A stretch of 64,000 nt of DNA, taken from contig NZ_CP138921.1 in the NCBI RefSeq assembly GCF_047124445.1, positions 3,906,001-3,970,000 of the forward strand, in the 5' to 3' direction. The number at the start of each line of letters is the position of its first letter. The stretch's first letter is position 1. Shown piece after piece: positions 60,450 through 64,000 of the stretch. The notes beneath the pieces were generated by a model that saw only the letters and a list, made by a program, of their open reading frames with translations, made no database searches and was not told where the DNA came from. This DNA is from Shimia sp047124445. Its GTDB lineage: Bacteria > Pseudomonadota > Alphaproteobacteria > Rhodobacterales > Rhodobacteraceae. The position numbers and the translations under genes were made by a program.

Positions 60450-61652
60450 TCAGCGCACGCCCAGCCCCATTTGCATCAACGTTTTGCGCACCGGTGCCAG
60501 CGAATAGAGCGCGTTGAGGCCAAGGGCGCGGGCGTTGCGCAGCGGTTGCGCTTCGGCCATGGAGGCGCGGTTGAGCATGTCGATGCCCTTCACACGCAGT
60601 TTGACCTCGGTGAAGCGTTTGCGGTGGTAGCGCTCCAGCATGCGTTCACTGCCCAGATCGGCGGGGTCGGCTTTGGCCAGTTCCAGCAGGACGCGCATGT
60701 CGCCAAGGCTCATGTTCAGACCTTGCGCACCGATGGGTGGCACGACGTGGGCGGCCTCAGCCACCAGCGCGAGGCGTTGGCTGTAGAGCCGGTCAGCGGA
60801 TTGCGAGATGATCGGCCAGATGGTGCGGTTGGACGCCAGCGTCAGTGGGCCAAAGAGGGCGCAGCTGCGCTCTGTCATCTCGGCCTCAAACTCGGCCTTC
60901 TCCATCGCAAAGAGTTCTTGCGCACGGGGGCCACGTTCCATCCAGACCAGTGCGGAAGAGGGCATGCCGTTGTGATCTGGTAGTGGCACAAGCGTGAAAG
61001 GCCCGCCGGAGCGGTGGATTTCGGTGGAGACATTGGCGTGGGGGATTGGGTGGGTCACCGCCAGCGCCAGGGCCTTTTGCCCATAGCGCGTGGTTTTGGT
61101 GCCGATGCCCGCGGCCTCGCGCATGGGGGAGTTGCGGCCATCGGCGGCGATCACCAGACGGGCACGGGTTTGGCTGCCATCGGAGAGGCCGACGCGCGCT
61201 TCATGTGTGCGGGTGAAGAGCGTGGTGGTGCCACAGCCCATGCGCAGGTCAACGTTGGGCAGCTCTTCCAGTCGGGCGATCATTTCGCGGCGCAGGAGCC
61301 AGTTTGGTAGGTTCCAGCCAAAGGGCTGTTCGGAGATGTCGGAGGCGTCGAAGTCTTTTACGATGCGCGGCTCGGCCACTTCGCCACCGGCATCCACGAT
61401 GCGCATGATTTGCAGCGGGGCGGCGTGGGCATCGAGACGTTGCCAGAGGTCGGCCTCTTCCAGCAGCGTGCGGGCCGGTTGCAGGAAGGCGGTCGTGCGC
61501 ATGTCCGCACCAGCGGCGTCCCGTTCGGTCACGGGCGGGGCCGGGTCGACGCATTGCACGGAAAATCCGGCAGCGCCAAAGGCGGCGGCGGCAGTCAATC
61601 CGGCGATGCCGCCGCCGGAAATCAGGATGTCCACTTGGGTTGTCTCAGTCAT
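60450..61652 (-). CDS. UbiH/UbiF/VisC-family FAD monooxygenase
   Basis: 400-residue flavoprotein hydroxylase. The FAD-binding GxGxxG loop reads ISGGGIAGLTAA (11-22), a DG motif is AADGRNSPMRE, and the ribityl-binding GD-type segment is VAEAAHVVPPIGAQGLNMS. The family includes the ring hydroxylases of ubiquinone synthesis (C5, C6 or C1), and the C-terminus ends MGLGVR. Which position it hydroxylates cannot be told. GGAGG lies 8 nt before the ATG. Confidence 0.9.
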   Translation of the reverse strand: MTETTQVDILISGGGIAGLTAAAAFGAAGFSVQCVDPAPPVTERDAAGADMRTTAFLQPARTLLEEADLWQRLDAHAAPLQIMRIVDAGGEVAEPRIVKDFDASDISEQPFGWNLPNWLLRREMIARLEELPNVDLRMGCGTTTLFTRTHEARVGLSDGSQTRARLVIAADGRNSPMREAAGIGTKTTRYGQKALALAVTHPIPHANVSTEIHRSGGPFTLVPLPDHNGMPSSALVWMERGPRAQELFAMEKAEFEAEMTERSCALFGPLTLASNRTIWPIISQSADRLYSQRLALVAEAAHVVPPIGAQGLNMSLGDMRVLLELAKADPADLGSERMLERYHRKRFTEVKLRVKGIDMLNRASMAEAQPLRNARALGLNALYSLAPVRKTLMQMGLGVR

Positions 61653-61714
61653 GGCAAAGGCCTCCTGCGCGGCACCTTACGCCTGGCTGAAACTGGTTCC
61701 AAGGGGATGAAATG

Positions 61715-61921
61715 TCACCCTCGGGAAATCAGCACGAGAGCGAGGTAAATCACTGGGACCAGGGCTACGGCAGGCATGTAGAGGCCGGGAATGCCGAACA
61801 TGGCAATCGAGGTGCCCCAAAGTGCCACAAGCAGGGCGATGCCGGCCCAAACCCAGGTGGCTGGGTCCAGTTTGGTTTTGGTTTTTGGGGTGGAAATGTC
61901 AGACGCAGAGGCGAGGCTCAT
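61715..61921 (-). CDS. Small membrane protein, 68 residues
   Basis: Unrecognised. A polar head (MSLASASDISTPKTKTKLDPATW) is followed by two hydrophobic segments (about 24-40 and 46-64). AAGGA lies 8 nt before the ATG, supporting translation. It lies upstream of the UbiH-type gene in the same direction (62 nt gap). Confidence 0.6.
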   Translation of the reverse strand: MSLASASDISTPKTKTKLDPATWVWAGIALLVALWGTSIAMFGIPGLYMPAVALVPVIYLALVLISRG

Positions 61922-62155
61922 GATGGCAGTCCTTTACAGGGCCCGCGCCGGGGAGGGTGCGGGGAACAGGGAGGATAACGCTAAAAGATAGCACTGTGGG
62001 ACACGACACTGCCGCGCTTCCCCGATCCCTCAGACCTGTCAGAAAGGCTCTCCTGCCGCGTGGTTTAGATATTCATCTGGGCTGCATCTTTAAAACTGGC
62101 ACCTTGTCGCAGTGCGACGAGATGCCCGCCCCGACTTTCGCACAGGTCGCCGACG

Positions 62156-62800
62156 TTAGCGCAGCTTAGACAGGAAAGTCGGCAGGTCGTCGGTGTGGAA
62201 GTGGATGTGGTCGTGGTCCAGCGGTTCCGGAGCAACGTGTACAGTGCGCATGCCCATGTCGTGAGGGGCTTGCAGGTTGCGCGGATCGTCTTCGAACATG
62301 GCGGCGGTTTTGGTGTCGACGCCGTCTTTCTCAAAGATGGTCTCAAAGGCCGCGCGTTCGGGCTTGGGAAGGAAATTGGCGTGTTCCACGCCGTAAATCG
62401 CATCAAACAGACCGTCGAGGCCACGCGCGGCGAGCACCCGTTCGGCGTAAGGCGCGGTGCCGTTGGTGTAGACAATGCAGCGGCCGGGCAGTTCTTTGAT
62501 GTATTGCGCCAGCAAACCGTCGGCCTCCAGATGGTCAAGCGAGATGTCATGCACGTCGACCAGATAGGGCGCCGGGTCCACGTCATGCTCACGCATCAGG
62601 CCGGTGAGCGTGGTGCCGTAGCGCGCCCAGTAGTCTTGGCGTAGCTGATTGGCCTTGGGGCGGTCCACGCCCAGAGCGTTCATCACATAGTCGGTCATCC
62701 GCACCTCGATTTGACCAAACAAATTGGCTTCAGGCGGGTAGAGGGTGTTGTCGAGATCAAACACCCAGGTGGAGACATGTGAGAAAGACTGCTTCGGCAT
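62156..62800 (-). CDS. HAD-superfamily pyrimidine 5'-nucleotidase
   Basis: 214 residues. The HAD nucleophile D15 and general acid D17 lie in VFDLDNTLYPP, motif II is VYTNGT, the lysine is in FLPKPE and the acidic pair is in FEDDPRN. This SDT1/pyrimidine 5'-nucleotidase-type sequence should remove phosphate from UMP or CMP, or a related small phosphate. It lies divergent from the GntR regulator, with 125 nt between starts. Confidence 0.88.
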   Translation of the reverse strand: MPKQSFSHVSTWVFDLDNTLYPPEANLFGQIEVRMTDYVMNALGVDRPKANQLRQDYWARYGTTLTGLMREHDVDPAPYLVDVHDISLDHLEADGLLAQYIKELPGRCIVYTNGTAPYAERVLAARGLDGLFDAIYGVEHANFLPKPERAAFETIFEKDGVDTKTAAMFEDDPRNLQAPHDMGMRTVHVAPEPLDHDHIHFHTDDLPTFLSKLR

Positions 62801-62925
62801 GAGGGCGTGATACGCGGGGGGCCGCTTTGGTGCAACGGGGAAAGCGCGGTGGCGGGCGCCGTTGGGGTTGCATCACAGGGCGCAGTGCGTAGTCTGACCT
62901 TTACTGCAAAGAAGGACCGCGCCAC

Positions 62926-63564
62926 ATGTCGCAGACGACACGCCCGAACAAAGATGCCTATACGCTGATTTTGGAAGCGATTGATGTGGGTGTTTTTAAG
63001 CCGGGGGATCGGCTGGTGGAGAGCGATCTGGCGGAGCGCTTTGGTATGTCACGCACCCCGATCCGGGAAGCATTGCAGCGGCTGGAGACGCAGTCGCTTT
63101 TGGCGCGGGACGGGCGCAGCCTGATTGTGAACTCGCTGGATCACAACCAGATGGCGGAGCTCTATGTGGTGCGCGGGGAGCTTGAGGGCTTGGCGGCGCG
63201 GCTGGCGGCGCATCATGCAACCACTGAAGAGGTTCAGGTGTTGCAGGATATGGTCAATGAGGACCAGAAGCGGGTGGATGATCCGTCCGCTTTGGCGCGC
63301 TCTAACCGGCGGTTTCATAAGCAGATCCATCTGGCGAGCCACAACCGGTATCTGGTGCAACAACTGGACCTGGTGCATCGCTCGATGGCGTTGATGGCGA
63401 CCACGTCGATTGCTGTAGAAGGGCGCGGTGAAGACACGTTGGTGGAGCATCAGGCGATTGTGGATGCGATCACTGCGCGCGATGGCGATGCGGCGGACGC
63501 GGCCTTGCGGGCGCATATTTCGACGGCCTTTGTGACCCGCTTGAAGCAGGAAAACTCTGAGTAG
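62926..63564 (+). CDS. GntR-family regulator with FCD domain
   Basis: 212 residues. The winged HTH (about 10-70) shows GVFKPGDRLVESDLAERFGMSRTPIREALQRL, the GntR signature, and an FCD ligand-binding helical domain follows (about 80-205, with RRFHKQIHLASHNRYL and the metal/ligand HQAIVDAI). Members of the FadR subfamily usually sense an organic acid. The target is unknown; no catabolic operon is adjacent. Convergent with the glycosyltransferase fragment. Confidence 0.88.
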   Translation: MSQTTRPNKDAYTLILEAIDVGVFKPGDRLVESDLAERFGMSRTPIREALQRLETQSLLARDGRSLIVNSLDHNQMAELYVVRGELEGLAARLAAHHATTEEVQVLQDMVNEDQKRVDDPSALARSNRRFHKQIHLASHNRYLVQQLDLVHRSMALMATTSIAVEGRGEDTLVEHQAIVDAITARDGDAADAALRAHISTAFVTRLKQENSE

Positions 63565-64000
63565 TCAGGTGGTGTCACTGGCGTGGCAGGTGCTGTGGTC
63601 GACGGCCTCGGCGGTTTTGCCGTGGCTGGTTTTGTCCCAATAGAATGGCGCGAGCACCATCTCGACGAGGCCTTTGTAGGCGGCCATTGTGGCCAGCGGG
63701 AAGTAGAATAGCATCGACAGAATCCACGGGTAGAGCCGGGGGCGGTTGCTCTTGTGGACTGCGGTGATCCAGAGTGCGCCGTTGGTGGTGCCGGATAGCA
63801 GCAGCGTGGCGACGAGGATCAGCAGGGTTTCCCGTGGCAGCGTGTCGGTCAGCGGGTGCGGCAGGCCAAAGGCAGCGCCCCAGAGGAGCCACAGAAAGGG
63901 CGCGAGTAGAAACTGGCTGATTGTGCAGAGAAAGAGCGTCTGGAAGCCGAGAAATTGCCGTGGGCCTAGATCGCGCCATAGTTGGCGCGGGTTACGCATG
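63565..64000 (-). CDS. Glycosyltransferase family 2 protein (C-terminal fragment)
   Basis: The last 144 residues of a gene that continues beyond the right edge. RNPRQLWRDLGPRQFLGFQTLFLCTISQFLLAPFLWLLW is the membrane part that follows the catalytic domain in BcsA/NodC-like glycosyltransferases, and further helices (ILVATLLLSGTTNGALWI and YPWILSMLFYFPLATMAAYKGLVEMV) follow. The apparent ATG near the edge is internal. The catalytic domain is not visible. Confidence 0.7.
   Translation of the reverse strand, partial: MRNPRQLWRDLGPRQFLGFQTLFLCTISQFLLAPFLWLLWGAAFGLPHPLTDTLPRETLLILVATLLLSGTTNGALWITAVHKSNRPRLYPWILSMLFYFPLATMAAYKGLVEMVLAPFYWDKTSHGKTAEAVDHSTCHASDTT

Noticed and set aside
61957..62169. 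70-codon plus-strand frame in the gap before the HAD gene
   Set aside because: No hydrophobic or domain pattern, poor start context and it runs into the end of the opposite gene.
1..64000. CRISPR array, prophage, transposon or integrative element
   Set aside because: I saw no repeat-spacer pattern, no transposase, integrase or phage genes, and no tRNA-associated direct repeats.

Overview
This window is chromosomal DNA from an alphaproteobacterium, most likely a member of the Roseobacter group (Rhodobacterales). The evidence is the GC-rich, GTG/TTG-tolerant coding style, a SAM-II riboswitch in front of metZ, an alphaproteobacterial class A RNase P RNA, a tellurite-resistance-type TelA/XpaC operon, FolE2 instead of FolE, and many protein families with a Rhodobacterales flavour. 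The assignment rests on recognising families; no database was searched. I see no insertion sequence, prophage, integrase, CRISPR array or tRNA gene. It reads as a core-genome segment with about 62 genes, densely packed, with both ends cut inside genes.

Layout. 1-13.5 kb: partial ABC exporter, two PLP aminotransferases, a crotonase, valS with a DUF1992 gene behind it, an Lrp regulator divergent from a group IV PLP decarboxylase, an orphan CoxL-like molybdenum hydroxylase overlapping a DUF2235 hydrolase, and a nitroreductase. 13.5-19 kb (minus strand): a six-gene envelope-stress-like operon made of a 27-residue membrane peptide, XpaC, TelA, a DUF2927 lipoprotein, an SPFH-GYF protein and a membrane-anchored zinc-ribbon protein. 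19-25 kb: rluB, tadA, a UPF0173 hydrolase, gatC-gatA, a lipoprotein, an amidase and rnpB. 25-34 kb: lysoplasmalogenase, ftsY-EamA-yciB, a LuxR-type response regulator with its histidine kinase, DUF3592, GST and hydrolase.

33.6-41.3 kb: SAM-II riboswitch plus terminator controlling metZ, then folE2, trkH coupled to a ThDP-dependent decarboxylase, and a secreted protease-like protein lacking its catalytic triad. 41.4-54 kb: glyQ, marC (opposite strand), a small membrane protein, gltS, glyS, a pyruvate phosphate dikinase-like protein with a damaged ATP-grasp half, a SleB-type hydrolase, then folB(fusion)-folP-glmM. 54-64 kb: an EamA exporter, a methyltransferase, ilvC divergent from two overlapping Lrp genes and an aminotransferase, an M50 peptidase next to a UbiH-type monooxygenase, a HAD phosphatase, a GntR regulator and a partial glycosyltransferase.

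The most interesting items are the TelA/XpaC/SPFH/zinc-ribbon operon with its coupled 27-residue membrane peptide, the dihydroneopterin aldolase carrying an extra kinase-fold-like C-terminal domain, the PPDK-like protein with a degenerate nucleotide-binding half, the triad-less protease, an AT-richer insertion in valS, and a perfect 11-bp hairpin over the start codon of the gene behind valS.
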